Under the pieces are notes generated by a model, which saw only the letters and a list, made by a program, of their open reading frames with translations, did not search any database and was not told the origin of the DNA. The position numbers were made by a program, and so were the translations under genes. DNA of 64,000 nucleotides. It comes from Climacium dendroides (lineage: Eukaryota > Streptophyta > Bryopsida > Hypnales > Climaciaceae). Shown here in pieces: positions 22,628 through 34,639 of the stretch; position 1 is the stretch's first letter, and every line of letters begins with the position of its first letter. The stretch covers positions 33,731,213 to 33,795,212 of the forward strand of contig OX467084.1 in the NCBI GenBank assembly GCA_950106755.1, read 5' to 3'.

Positions 22628-22775
22628 CAGGTGACCCAACCCATTACCACCTAACCCTTCTCAATCCCACCTGCATACAACTATGGTGTACATGTCCCCT
22701 TTGAAATGTCCCCTATGAGTGCATGAAGGTGGAATTGAGAAGGGTGGTGGTAATAGGCAGGTTCACCTAACCCTT
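22628..22775. mobile_element. Short hairpin MITE
   Basis: The left arm 'aggtgacccaacccattacc' then 'acccttctcaatcccacct' is matched inverted by 'aggtggaattgagaagggt' then 'ggtggtaataggcaggttca'. The loop contains 'gtgtacatgtcccctttgaa' and its near-repeat. No clear target duplication. Confidence 0.6.
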
Positions 22776-22799
22776 GTATAGATTGAAGGCCAGCCCCCT

Positions 22800-23030
22800 T
22801 GCTTGCCCTCCACCCCGACCCCAGTCATTCCAAAGGTGCACGTAAAATACGCCCCCCCCCATCCCTATTTTTCACTTGATTAAGTTATCTTCTACACCTC
22901 TCCAAGCTAATTTGGGGCCTCTGATTCCAAATATGAATTCGAAATTTGCAAATTTCATCATGCCGTTGGCAAAATAAAAACAAATTCCAGCATTTTTCTC
23001 TCGAGGACGAGCAAGGGGTTGGTTCAATTG
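22800..23030 (+). repeat. Dispersed repeat family E, copy 2
   Basis: 'ccaagctaatttggggcctc', 'gattccaaatatgaattcga', 'aatttgcaaatttcatcatg' and 'ggacgagcaaggggttggtt' are shared with the copy at 13480-13710 (reverse) and with 25840-26060. Confidence 0.5.
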
Positions 23031-23934
23031 AATGGTTGTTATGGACTAGGGACATGGAAATCCAAATTGTTGGGCCTCTCTATGCGAGCTTGAATGTTTG
23101 TTATAAGTCAGTGGCTGCCGGCCGGCCACGAGTTTCATGCTTCCAATTTTTGTTTTTGTTTTGTAGCTCCCTGACATGGAGCCAGTATGTGCTGAGAATT
23201 CGAGTGCTTAAGGCGGCAGGTCCAAGAGGGAAGCAAACCCTTTACCACGTGAATCAAAATTGGGGTTGGTTGGTGCAGTGGATGAATTTTTTTTAAGTGA
23301 AAGAATGAAGTAAACATGGTGGGGTTTTTTTGGCGATATGTTGCCAGTTTCTGACATAAAGAAATGAATACCCTGATGTCCCTCCAAATATAATGCAATG
23401 GCATGCTGCCAGGAACACAAAACTATTTTACAATAAAAAAAACAAAAAACGCTGCAGTGAACGCAACAAGCTGCATATTTTTTGAGGTCATAAGGGAACA
23501 GGTCCAGAAATCACCCACCCGCCTGAGAGTTGAAACTGAATTTTGGGGATGTGAAGTTTCTTGAAATGATTTTCAGTGAATTTTCCTTGAAAGACAAGTG
23601 GAATGGGCATCGAACCCAAGTTGTTTCGTATTTTTTGGAGCTTTGTGGAATTAGTTATAAAATTTTGAAGTTGAAATGGCACAAGGCTCTAAAATCGCCC
23701 AGCTCCTAAAATGTACATTGTTTGTACATTGCTAAAGGATATGAAAAAGCAACATGTACACACACTGTACATTTTGAGGATGTGGACAATTTTAGAACTT
23801 GTTACCTTATTGGACATCCAATTATAATTTCTTAGAAGTGAAAGATAGCAAGACACTATTTTAGTTCATACTAGGTGGTGTAGTCACCGCATGGCATAGT
23901 TCTGTGAATGAGCCATCATGGTGTAAGGTAGTGT
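23031..23934. other. Intergenic with a MITE relative at 23490-23800
   Basis: The 23490-23800 part carries, in reverse, 'aattccacaaagctccaaaa' and 'aacttgggttcgatgcccattccac', the interior text of the 6512-6799 MITE. The word resembling a tRNA T-arm ('ggttcga') here belongs to this repeat, not to a tRNA. Confidence 0.45.
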
Positions 23935-24490
23935 GCTCATAAAGTGACCTTTTATGGGCCGGTTGACCTTTCTGATGGATTTCATATGTTTGAAAGTATT
24001 TCTATTACTTTTCAATTGAAGAGAAACTAATGCGAAATGTAATACAAGTGGTTTCATATTTTTGGAGCATTTAAGAATTACTTATAAATTTTCCAAGAAT
24101 TATGTAGTAGGCACCTATTTTTGATCATAGGCCTTGTAAAATCCACATACGCACAGTCTAAACAAAAATATGGCTTGACCAAAAACAAGCATTGCAGCAT
24201 TTAAAAAGCAATATACAAGGTTCCTAGATGCAACCATTAATGAGCTTAAATGGACCATACATTCTTTTAATATTTGTAAGAAGGCAATTGGGCAGCCAAT
24301 TCTTATTTAGAAAAATTAAGTGGACACACCTTGGTTTCAAATTGGACCCACTTTGGTTCTTATTCCATCCATTGGCGAAATTTGAACCAATATCTAACAA
24401 ACCTTATTATGCTTTCACATTATCAATAGTCCATTTTTAGAACCACTTATTGTCCATTTCAAAGTTTTTTATATGGATTGTTTGAAGAAG
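23935..24490 (+). mobile_element. Diverged copy of the 29915-30343 MITE
   Basis: It follows the same order: 'gctcataaagtgacc', 'gtggtttcatatttttggagcattta', 'aattatgtagtaggcacctattttt', 'aaaattaagtggacacaccttggttt', 'ttggttcttattccat' and 'ggattgtttgaagaagaaggt'. The termini are decayed. Confidence 0.65.
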
Positions 24491-25839
24491 AAGGTTGCAA
24501 TATGAGACAACTACTATATCTCCAAAGTGATCCTCTTGCATTTAAATGGCCCACAATATGAGTTCAAAAAATGTCTTTCACTGATTGAAAATGGAACATT
24601 GAAAACATGGCCGGAACATTCATTACCCATATTTCTACTAATTGAAAACAAGAACTTTATGGATTTTCATTTGATTATGATTTTTCTTGGTTGCTACATT
24701 TTCCTTTTTTTTAATCCATTTTAGAATTGAGTTTTGTCCCCATAGCTTCCCATTTTGTTTGGTAGCATGCGGAGACAAATATTAAGCTTTTGTTGATAAG
24801 TTATTTAGTTTTACATTAACCATGTTAAGATAGACCATCTTGTAATCCCCAATTGCCTATTTTTGCCCCGTACTTTTGACCCCATTTCCAACACCAAAGT
24901 CATCTAAATTTGTTTATTTTATGACAAAATCAGTGCATTGGTGACATTAAGGGGTAACGTGTCAATCCTTGATTGGTGAGTACTTTATTGCCAATAGATA
25001 CATGGAAAGGTAGTTATGGGTAGTTTATGGGATGTTTATAACTCCACTTTCAAGGCAATTTTGTAATTTCAAGGCAAACCACTTTAGAAATTCACATAAA
25101 TTATAATTTTTATCAAAAAATTATAATTCCACAAGGGTTTGGTTTGTGAAACAAGTGCATACCTCTAAAAAAAACATGTGTAGCTACTGGAATTGGCCCT
25201 AAGATATTCAGATTGCAAATCAAGGTAGTAATAGGCTGGTATACTTTAGATCCTTTTATAGGGAAGATTTGAAGGGTTTGTTCTCTTTAAAGATTGCTAC
25301 CTGAGAGCTTGCTTGGACATGGATTCATTGCTAGGAAAGTTTTTGTTGAGAAATGGAATGTGAAGTAAGAAGTTTTATTGTTATTTTTAATACATAATGC
25401 ACAAATCAAATCATAATTTGGATAAGAACATGTTTCAAAATAGATCATTGTACTATACAAAGGTGCCACATTGTTATGAGAATGAAACTTATGAATCGTA
25501 TAAAAGAAGCATGTTGATGAGAAAGAAATTATTATAATCAACTTCCAGAGGACGAAGAACACGAAGGAAAAGACATCTAATGGTTTTTGTTATAGAAGAT
25601 GCTTATAGACAACAACCTCAATTTATAAACATCTATAACAATACAACTTTTAGAACAATGTCAAAAAAAGATGTTTGTGACGTTACAAATGTCAATATAT
25701 CTTTTGTTTTTTTACATCCTATATTGCTTATAAGTGTATTTTTTTTGTAAAGTGCATGCACTATTGAAACAATTTGAAAGTTTTCCCTCTCACTTATTAT
25801 TCAATTGTAACACCTCTGAAAACTTTTGATTTCCATGTT
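24491..25839. other. AT-rich intergenic DNA, nothing recognised
   Basis: No ORF above 91 codons and no terminal repeats seen. Confidence 0.4.
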
Positions 25840-26060
25840 TGAATTGCCCCCTTCATTGCCTCTATTCAAAATAAATGTAAAAAATTGCCCTCTATTTTGG
25901 GCCACATTAATTTTGTATTTCATCATTTCTCCTACCTAATTTGGAGCTGGACCTCTACTAGCATATATGAATTCAAAATTTCCAAATTTTATCATGGGTG
26001 GCAAATAAAAAATTTCAGTGTTTTCCCTAGGCTAAAATGCAGGGGCCATGAGGGGGTATT
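25840..26060 (+). repeat. Dispersed repeat family E, copy 3
   Basis: 'ctacctaatttggagctgg', 'atatgaattcaaaatttcca', 'aattttatcatgggtggcaa' and 'cagtgttttccct' follow the order of 22880-23000. Confidence 0.5.
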
Positions 26061-26581
26061 GAAGTAAAAAATTAAGAGCGTCATTCAAGCCTTGCTGATT
26101 ATTTGAGTGAAAGCCAGGCTCTCAAGTGCTCAGTGCTCAGCCCAATTCATTCACTCAATTAATGTAGTTGATGATATAGTGTGACTGCACGTACTGAACA
26201 ATACAAGTGATACCTAGTCATGATGATTTACTAAAATCCAATATCACATGGATTATTTTACCTCCTACCATTCAATTTGTATAAAGAATTTGTCTTTTTC
26301 ACCCTCACTCTCAGTTATGTGAGAGATTTTTGGTATGTTGTGTCAAATATATTGGATTTTTTAAATATAATGTTGAATTTATAAAAATTAAATTTCAAAA
26401 CACCGAAGTTATTTTGAGAACTTCAATTAAATATTTGACATCAATGGGTTGTCCAAGCCTTTTGGTTATGATATATTGAAACAAAGAATAATTGTGGACA
26501 CCTAAAGAAAGACATGTCATCCTCTGAAAATCAGAATTGTTATTATTATATGACATTCATATGACTTCAGGTGTGTGAACT
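26061..26581. other. AT-rich intergenic DNA, nothing recognised
   Basis: No ORF of note, no termini. Confidence 0.4.
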
Positions 26582-28235
26582 TTAATCCTTAAGGTTTTTT
26601 GACTATGTTTACACCAAAAATGCTCCAAAACTACCATATCTAGTACAAGTACCAAATTTTAAATAAAACATATTTGAACACGTGAAATTATAGGATCTAC
26701 TTGATTTGAGAAGATGTAGAAAAAATTCCAAAAGTTTCCGCCATATAAATTGTAAGATATTATTGTTTGAAGTGACAAAAATCTTATTTTTGCCCTACGA
26801 AAATCTGGGCAGCTATACTTTACAAGGTCTAATCATTATAAAAAAATGTCCAAATTTTTTGTAATTCTTTGGATTCATTCTTGAAGGTAGATTGGCTATG
26901 TACTTGAAAAAAATTTAGATAATTTGGAATTGTACAACATATAGAAAAAAATAGTAAATAGAAAAAAATGATTCAAAATACTAAATTGTTAGCAATTTAT
27001 GTATGGAATTGAAAAATACCAATCCTAATAGTTGTAATGTTGTAATATACAACTAGTGTGCTCTATTGTGTTGCCTCAACCAAAATAAAAGTAAAAATAA
27101 TTTTTTAATTTGTATAAAACCTTTGAAATTTAGTATTTTTTTGCACAATGGAGTGCAAGGTCTTTGTTGCAGTGTAAGAGATTGCATTTGAGTGTTCCTT
27201 GTACCATTGACACAGCCAAAATAAAGTGAAAATAATTTTCTAATTCATTAAAACTTTGCAATTTAATAACTTTCACACAATGGTGTGAGAGGTTGCATTC
27301 TTGGTAAGAATAGAAAGCTTCATACACACATGAGGCTATGGACTTTGTTTTGTAGCATTTAGACATGCTTTGTGAAAGTTATGTTTTTTTCAAAATAAAA
27401 AGATAGTATAATTCAATTTTTAAATCTAAAAAAAACTATACCTTTCACAAGATAGGTCCAAACACCATGAAATTCAGGTACAGATAGAAAGCTCCATGCA
27501 CAAAGAAGATAAGGGCTTTGTTTCATGGCATTTGAATATGTGACATAAAAATTATGATTTTTCCAAAATAAAAGATAATTTATTTCAATTTTGAACTCAT
27601 AGAAACTTTGAAATTCAATAACTTACACACGTAAGTTCAAATGCCATGAAACAAAATCCATGCACCCCTTCTTGCCAAGAACTTTTGATGAATGCCTCAC
27701 AGTTTGTTAGATCTTAGCATATCAAACCAAATCAAACCAAACCAAACTAAACCAACAAAACAAAATAACCTAATTTTAACATATAGATGTATACCTAATT
27801 TTTTAAATTTTAATCCAAAAATATTGAAAATTGAGTTAAATAAAGGAATTCAAAGTTTATCTTAGAGTAGAGATTTCATAAATGTCTGCAAAGTCATAAC
27901 TTTCATCTCATTCATCAAAATGGAATGATTCAAAACTTTCCATGCATATATAAATCTAGAGAACCAATTTCAAAGTTTTAATTATTAAAAAGATGATTTT
28001 TAAAGAATTTTTTAAGTTGCCTAGGCTACGCATTAAGCAATGAAAATTACATATGATACATTAACTTTATAACCTTGTAGTAAGAATTATGAAAATTGTT
28101 GAGACTTAAAATTACTCCTCATGTACATGTCGTGTGAAGATTTCAAAGAAAAAAAATTTTAAATTCCATTTGTAGTGAATTGTCCAAAATTGCTATATTG
28201 CCAAAAAAACACAATTTGATCCTTTGGAGGATTAA
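26582..28235 (+). mobile_element. TTAA-type non-autonomous element, copy 3, with insertion
   Basis: TTAA stands at both ends (26582-26585 and 28232-28235). The left terminus is TCCTTAAGG and the right is CCTTTGGAGGA. The interior equals copies 1, 2 and 4 ('gctccaaaactaccatatct', 'catatagaaaaaaatagtaa'). It is interrupted at about 27050-27780 by a different repeat, which explains its greater length. Confidence 0.7.
27050..27780 (-). repeat. Insertion of the 14.1-15.3 kb repeat family, several units
   Basis: Three or four partial units on the minus strand carry 'gtccaaacaccatgaaa', 'aagttcaaatgccatgaaac', 'aaaaccaaatcaaaccaaac' and 'acaaaacaaaataacctaattt'. The TTAA element resumes at about 27790 ('attttttaaattttaatcca'), so this block was inserted into it or between duplicated parts of it. 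Confidence 0.6.
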
Positions 28236-29914
28236 TACCACATCTAATGCAACTTATTTGAAATAGTTTAAAAATCTAGAATGACTTCATTTTTTCAATC
28301 TAGCTATCTATATGCGTGGTAAAAAATTGAAACAAGGAACTATGCACAAATGACTTAGTTCCTTGATTGATAGCTTGCTTTCTAGTAAAGTATTAGCCAA
28401 GTTTCTTTCACATACAACTTTGGTTGATAAAAATCCTCCTTCCCTTTAGTTGAGAGTCAATAATTTTCACTCTAACTTACAATACCTAATATTCTCAATT
28501 TATCTCCTATGTAGCCCCCCCATTGTGTTACATTACAATCTCATGAGGGCTTCAATCATATATTAAAAATGGATGTCATAGTTGTTGGACTAGTTTGATA
28601 GAAAAATAATTCTAAAAATACGAACCCACAATTTTAAAAATCTTTTGCAAAATCTTTTATGTTTTAGCATCATTCTAACAAATTTTATTTCTTTGAAGGG
28701 TTATATTACTACACTACAAGGAGCTTTGTCCATGTAGCATCATTTCGCTTTTCAAGTAAGGTTGTATTTTAGCTTCAAAGCTTACGTAATCCTTACATGT
28801 AACTTTTATCAAACACAATGTCTCTTTTCCTTTGGTCTAAGGTGAATGCACCTTATTGTCATATATTTGCAAATACATCCTTGTAAAGTTCTCGTCTAAA
28901 ATGTGAGTCCTCTAAACATGAGATTTTAATCCTTCAAGGACTAAGAATTCAAATTTTAAACAATAGATAAACGCTACATATCCCTAGTATACGAAAATGT
29001 GTTTTTTCATCCATTGAGTTTTTGAAGATTCTTGTATTAGTTCATTATAGATTTTGAAGACTTTTCTTTGAAAATATTCTATAATTCAAAGGATATTAGT
29101 AGGTCTAGCCTCAAAAAATAACTTTTCAATTTAGAAAATGATCCTTTAATAACGACTTGAATCATAAAAGTAATTATAAGAATTTAATATCATAAGCTAA
29201 AGAAAAACAATTCTTGTAAAAATCACAAATATTCAATCTACAAGTTGTTTCCAAAGGAATTTTCAATTATTGACTTTAAATTTTATTGAAATATTAGTTT
29301 GTGTATTAGTTAATCCAACTACAATAAATGGATCATATTTTACAACTACTAATTGAGATTCATCATTTGGATTGCAAGATATGAACATTCAAAGTTGGAA
29401 AAAAAGTTTTTTGAACACTACCCTACAATTTTAGCTACCTTTGATTGCCATTTGTGAAAAAAATTTGCACAATGGACTTTGAAATTAACAACCTACTATA
29501 ATGAAGGTAATGTTACACATATGTACACTAAATTTCACTTAAAATAAATTTGTAAAACACATCCCAACAAATCTTGCAATGACATAATGTTCAAAAAAAT
29601 GACAATATACTACTTTTTTTGCTAACAAGTTTTCTGCATTATTTCAAAACTCCAAAATCGCAACAGTGGATTGGAATATTTATTTATTTTTGACAAGCTT
29701 CCACAATTTTTTTTTTAAATCTCTAATTTCTATTGAATTTAAAAGACTGCGGTGAGCTAAAGTCTTGTAGGCAATGGGAAAAAAGGGACCCAATATGTTC
29801 CCTTGTGTTTCTGGTATGTTCCCAACTACGTTTCATTGCATGGGACCTCCACCTCACCACATCATCCACCTATAATGCACTCCATCCATCAAGTGTTCCT
29901 ATCCACCTATAGTA
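28236..29914. other. AT-rich intergenic DNA; possible TTAA-element fragment
   Basis: A short stretch at 29360-29420 ('ttggattgcaagatatgaacattcaaa') resembles the interior of the TTAA elements. The rest is unrecognised. Confidence 0.35.
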
Positions 29915-30343
29915 GGGGGCTCATAAAGCAACACTTTAAAGACTAGTCGGCCTTTTCAATGGGTTTTAGATGCCCCAAAATATTTTCATTTATTTTTCAC
30001 TTGTAGAAAAATTGATGTGGAATCTAACATAAGTGGTTTCATATTTTTTTGAAGCATTTATGAATGGTTTATGAAATTTCAAAGAATTATGTAGTAGGCA
30101 CCTATTTTTTATCAATATGTAATAGGCACCTATTTTCATTTGAAAAAATTAAGTGAATACACCTTGGCTTTGAAATGGTCCCTCCTTGGCTCTTATTCCA
30201 TTTGTTAGCGAAGTGCAAAGCAATATTTAACAACTCTTATTTATGCTTTGACATTGTTGGCAACCCATTTTAAAACCATTTGAGGTCATTTCAGAGCCCC
30301 CTATAAGGATTGTTTGAAGAAGAGGGTCATTTTATGGGCCCCC
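29915..30343 (+). mobile_element. 429-bp TA-flanked MITE
   Basis: The left terminus GGGGGCTCATAAAG and the right terminus (reversed) GGGGGCCCATAAAATG form inverted repeats. TA lies on both sides (29913-29914 and 30344-30345). Related to the element at 23935-24490, and through its ends to 6512-6799. Confidence 0.7.
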
Positions 30344-30345
30344 TA

Positions 30346-30777
30346 ACTTACTTCTCTATCAACTTCAAAAATTCATAATTAATTCCACAAAGGTCCCAAA
30401 AATATGAAATAACTTGGATTAGATGCCAATTCCACCTTTCTTTTTCTAAAAATTTACTTAAAATTGATTCAAGGAGTTCAACTTCCTCTAAAAGTTAAGT
30501 CTCCTCTATGAGCCATATACATTTGCAATAAATGGCATGCAAACTTCTTAGGACATGAATTACCAAATTGCATTCATTTTAGAACATCAGATAAGCAAGC
30601 CATCTTGGCCACTTGAACATCCTTGCTCCAAAAAATAATGTCAATGGCCTTTATAGGTATAAAACTTTTTGCTACTTGTGAAGTCTTTGAATAAAATTAT
30701 AGAAAATAAATTTTAAAGCAATTTCCAAAATATTTGTTAGATTGGTGCATGAATATTGCACTCACATTGCAAATGGC
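30346..30777. other. MITE-interior fragment, then unassigned sequence
   Basis: 30360-30525 repeats the interior of the 6512-6799 MITE ('aattaattccacaaaggtcc', 'ataacttggattagatgcca'), ending 'ctcctctatgagcc'. From there to the piggyBac reading there is nothing recognised. Confidence 0.5.
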
Positions 30778-31577
30778 TTAGCCATTCAAACGTTTGTGCA
30801 AAATTTTGAAACACCCCTTGCACCAACACATGAATTTATTGCTACAAGTAGGGCAATATGTCTTTGGTTGCATCATTGAAGGTGAGCCATCGTTGCAAAC
30901 CACACAAGGATTGCGGGCCTTAGTAAATGCAAGATAGCACACTTGCCTATGACAAGGTGGTTGCTCACATTCTCAATGTCTCTTCCCATGTTGTCTTATA
31001 ATTAAATTTTACACAATTGATTGCAAAATTGCAAATGCTTCATTAGATGCTTTGAAGGATCTTTTGCCTTGCATTTGTCCACACAAATCATATACATATT
31101 CATAATGTTTGTATCTAGGAGTAGAAAAAAAACATGGTGCCACCACCGGGTCTAACATGTATATGATGCTCATAATTGGTCAACCACATTTACATTACGC
31201 ATGTGAGTTGTATATTCAAGGTGCATTGGTTATGTCTAAATGCTCTCCCATTCTAAACCATTTTGACATAGAACAATTGCAACTAGAAATTCCCATAGAA
31301 ATTGAATTGGAATTACGTGCATTGAATAATAAGAACCACTTTCTTATCTTTCCATATAATTCTATTCATTTTTCTTGAATCATGTATGCACCAATCTAGT
31401 GTGTTGTGCTCATTTCTATTAAAGTCCTTTGTGTTCTTGAGAGATTGAGGAAGCCCCACTTGATTTACCCTCATTATGTCACTTGCATATGTTTTTTTCC
31501 AATAGATCTTTGAATAGGGCAACACTACTAGAAAATGAATATTTTTATGACTACGAAAATATAATTGAGGATGACTG

Positions 31578-31792
31578 CACTACAAGAGAAACACGTCCGA
31601 AATGACAGAAATCAGCTAGTCCTAATCTATAGAAATTTGACGAATTTCAGTCCGAAATGACAAAAACTGTCTGAATCTACAGAAAATTGCCTAAATTGAC
31701 AAAAAAACTGTCAATTTTCTGTAGATTAGGACTAGCTGATTTTTGTCATTTCGGACCAGTTTTTGTCATTTTGGACTGCTTTTCTTGTAGTG
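31578..31792. mobile_element. 215-bp CACTA MITE nested in the larger one
   Basis: Ends CACTACAAGAGAAACA and (reversed) CACTACAAGAAAAGCA. Long arms continue with 'tccgaaatgacagaaatcag' then 'ctagtcctaatctatagaaa' against their inverse. The 3-bp duplication CTG is at 31575-31577 and 31793-31795. Nearly the whole element could fold into one hairpin. Confidence 0.93.
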
Positions 31793-32099
31793 CTGGCAAC
31801 TAATCACAGTTATATTTTGACCTTATACTTCATGGGTGTATAGTAAATGCCCATTGAAAACACCAAACACTTCATAGAGAACCATAGAGAACATATTTGG
31901 GGATGTGGAGTCATATTTTACAATCATATTTTGCAGTCATATTTTCATAGTAATTACTTTTTTTGTTTTGGGCAAGAAAATTGTGGAAAAAGTGCCAAAT
32001 CATATTTTTGGTTTAGTTATATTTTCAATTATATTTTTTGAGGCAGCCCTCAAAAAATATGGGCAATCCAAAAAAAATATGGTCACGCCATTGTTTTAG

Positions 32100-32220
32100 G
32101 ATATTGAAACCCTATTCGCTACTTTTCTAAAATTTAAAAACTCTAGCCGCCACTTTTTTAGGGTTTTGAAAACCCTAGCTGCCATTTTCTTAGGATTTTG
32201 GAAACCCTAGCTCCCACTTC
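32100..32220 (+). repeat. Four ~37-bp units with AAACCCTA telo-box motifs
   Basis: Units read 'aaaccctagctgccattttc' then 'ttaggattttgg' with variation. AAACCCTA is the plant telo-box, common in 5' leaders of plant genes and equal to the telomere repeat. This may be part of the lost promoter or leader of the CACTA element's gene. Confidence 0.6.
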
Positions 32221-33054
32221 TTTGGGCTCTTCTTTCTTGCCTTGTGTTGTTTTTTGTCTTTTATTTCTTTTTGCTTCTTAATTTTGCTTCTTAGTTGTTG
32301 TCTTTTGTTGTTCTTTACTTCATAGTTTAATTCTTGCTTCTTCTTACTTTTTAATTTAAGCATTGTGTTTCTTGTTGTTGCATTAAAATTCTTTCTTCTT
32401 CTTACATTTTAACTCTTATTTCTTCTTGTTTCTTCTTGTTGCATCAAAACTCTTTCTTTTTCTTAACTCTTAGTTTTTGCTTTTAGTTTTTTTGTTGTTG
32501 CATTTTAACTCTCATTTTTTGTTGTTTCTTGTTGTCTCTTAGTTGTAGCTCTTTATTACATCATAACTCTTGCTTGTTGTCATTTCTTAACACTTACTAT
32601 TTTTTCCTTCTTTTTCACTTCATTACCATTGTTATTCTTCCTATTTTAAATTTATGCTATAGATTTTGTGTTGTTGTAAATTTTTGAAGGTTGAGAGTTT
32701 TGTTGTTCATTCACTAAAAATTAACCTTCCATTTTTTTAATAGTGTATATAGACATGAAAATCTGGAACAAAGTTGTTGGAGGCTACTTACTACCCATTA
32801 GAACCATCTTCACATTATTGTAAAGAAAATAGACTCTATTGACTTGTTTAAATACTTTATTGTGATATATATGTTTTGTATTAGTGATTAGTAAATGTCA
32901 TTGAAGAAAGTCACATTTTTTCTTGTATAGTTGTCTCTTGTAGTCATATAATGCTCATAGTTATGCATGCCAAAAGGTGACTTTGCACTTTTAAAAACAT
33001 CATTGCAATCAGTTATAAATTATCAATAACATCCACGTGAACTACCACATCAAC

Positions 33055-33365
33055 CATAAATATGACTCACAAAAGTCATATTTCACATCAGTAAAAAAAA
33101 TATAATTCATGAGTCATATTCCACATCATTCAAAAATATGACTCAAGAGAGTCATTTTCCACATTAGTAGAAAATATGACTTACAAGATTCATATTCTAC
33201 ATCAACAAAAAATATTATTCATTGTAGTCATATTCCATGTCAATCAAAATATGATTCACCATAGTCATATTTCAAGTCATTAAAAAATATGACTCATTGT
33301 AGTTATATTCCATGTCTGCCAAAAATATGACTATATGAAGTCATATGCCACGTAGGCTTTTTTTT
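33055..33365. repeat. Subterminal repeats of the CACTA element
   Basis: About eight units of 40-50 bp carry 'aaatatgactca', a short variable stretch, 'agtcatattccacatca'. The same 'gtcatattt' word recurs at the left end (31910-31950). CACTA elements typically carry such subterminal arrays as transposase-binding sites. Confidence 0.85.
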
Positions 33366-34639
33366 CTTCTTCTCGGGCAATTCAAGAGAAGGTCTAGCTT
33401 CAAAGAATAGTCAACATATACACCACGTTGGCAAAAAATGGCTAATTATAGCTAATTATACTCCTCAACGTATATGACTGCTAATATGATTGATGTTCAA
33501 TACGACTGGTCGGTAATGATTGGATCTAGTCATGTTCCGAATCATCTACAATGATTTTGGCGTGAGTCATATTTTGAGATTTTTAACTCGTTGCAATCAT
33601 ATTTTGTAGTCATAAAACTTGTATTTTCTAGTAGTGCAATGCTAGAGAAAAAAAACTATCCATAACAATTATGTACCATTTATCTTCAATTGGTGCAAGT
33701 AAGCGCAGTATAACATTATGGGCTAATTGTGCTTCACTATGCCCTCCTGGTTGTTTCATTTCTTCCTCAACCATAGTTGTTTTTCTACACTACACTTCAA
33801 AATTTGAAACAAAATTTGATTTTGAATTTACTAAACACCAAACCTTCAAGCCCTACTTCTTCTGACAATTGTCTTTCATTGCATTTAATAACCACTAAAC
33901 TTGACCTATTTTGTTATATCCTGGCATTTTCTTATTACTCTCATATGTTGATAGATTTGTTACATGTAAACATTTTGTGAGCAATTCAAATCGACTCCTT
34001 GACATTAAATTAGAGATAGTTGGACAATGAAAAATTGAGTCCTGTTTATACGAGTAAGAGTTCTAATTGGGTTGGCACCTCATGCCTATATACAATATGA
34101 TGGCTATAAAAACCTTCAATTCCTATACGGTAAGATTTTTCCAATTTGGTCCTCCTTATGTCCACCTATGCTCATCGAATACCATTGCATACTAATTCAT
34201 CTTAGCAACCATGTCTTGTAAAAATCCATAACGGGCAAAATACTTGGAATAAGTTGAAAAAAGTAAAGAATCTATTTCTAGGAAAATTGGACCTAGAATG
34301 ATTAAAATATACCTCAAGCTTAGGATCATAAATAATGAAGTTTTGAGCCAAGTACAATCCCAATATATATGTTCAATGATGCTATTCACATCCCTCTCAT
34401 AGCCATCATCATGCACAACTTCTTCTTCCTCTTCATCAAAATCTAAGTCGGAATATTCAATGTTCAACTCGAGGTACTCAACGTCCAACTTGCTCCTGTT
34501 TTCATCTACGAACTTGAAATTTTCATGTGTCAAAACCTTTTGAAACAGGCCCCTAAACTTCCAAAGGCCCTGAAGTCTAGAGGCATTTTCATTTATAAAA
34601 AAGTACTTCACACTACCATTTCAAATGAAAAGGCAAGGA

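Larger units (their letters stand above)
31523..33636. mobile_element. 2,114-bp non-autonomous CACTA element
   Basis: The termini CACTACTAGAAAAT are identical at both ends, and similarity extends inward ('tatgactacgaaaatataatt' and 'tatgactacaaaatatgatt'). A 3-bp duplication CAA lies at 31520-31522 and 33637-33639, the CACTA (En/Spm) standard. No transposase is present; ORFs are under 70 codons. It holds another CACTA MITE, T-rich low-complexity DNA (32220-32640) and subterminal repeats. It sits inside the piggyBac transposase reading. Confidence 0.93.
30778..34611 (-). pseudogene. piggyBac transposase (DDE_Tnp_1_7), decayed and interrupted
   Basis: Read on the minus strand from about 34611. 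The acidic region DEEEEEVVHDDGYERD lies near 34400. ELKVFIAIILYIGMR and FELLTKCLHVTN (about 34100-33990) are piggyBac N-terminal motifs. KMPGYNKIGQV then WLLNAMKDNCQK jumps directly to GLKVWCLVNSKSNF, so the segment with the first catalytic Asp appears deleted (near 33860). HNVILRLLAPIEDKWYII then VMDSFFS carries the second Asp. Here a CACTA element intervenes (31523-33636). The reading resumes with VNQVGLPQSLKNTKDF, NTLDWCIHDSRKMNRIIWKDKK, MRNVNVVDQL and TRWWHHVFFLLLD, then a cysteine-rich tail (CVVCNDG...YCPTCSNKFMCWCKGC) ending at the TAA at 30778-30780. Many in-frame stops and shifts occur. piggyBac enzymes excise precisely and insert at TTAA. Confidence 0.92.

Noticed and set aside
23580..23610. 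Possible tRNA from 'gggttcgatgccc' on the minus strand
   Set aside because: The surrounding text is a MITE interior found elsewhere as 'cttggattagatgcc'; no cloverleaf could be formed.
34192..34611. 139-codon ORF as an independent host gene
   Set aside because: It is the N-terminal acidic part of the piggyBac transposase reading, which continues through stops to the left.
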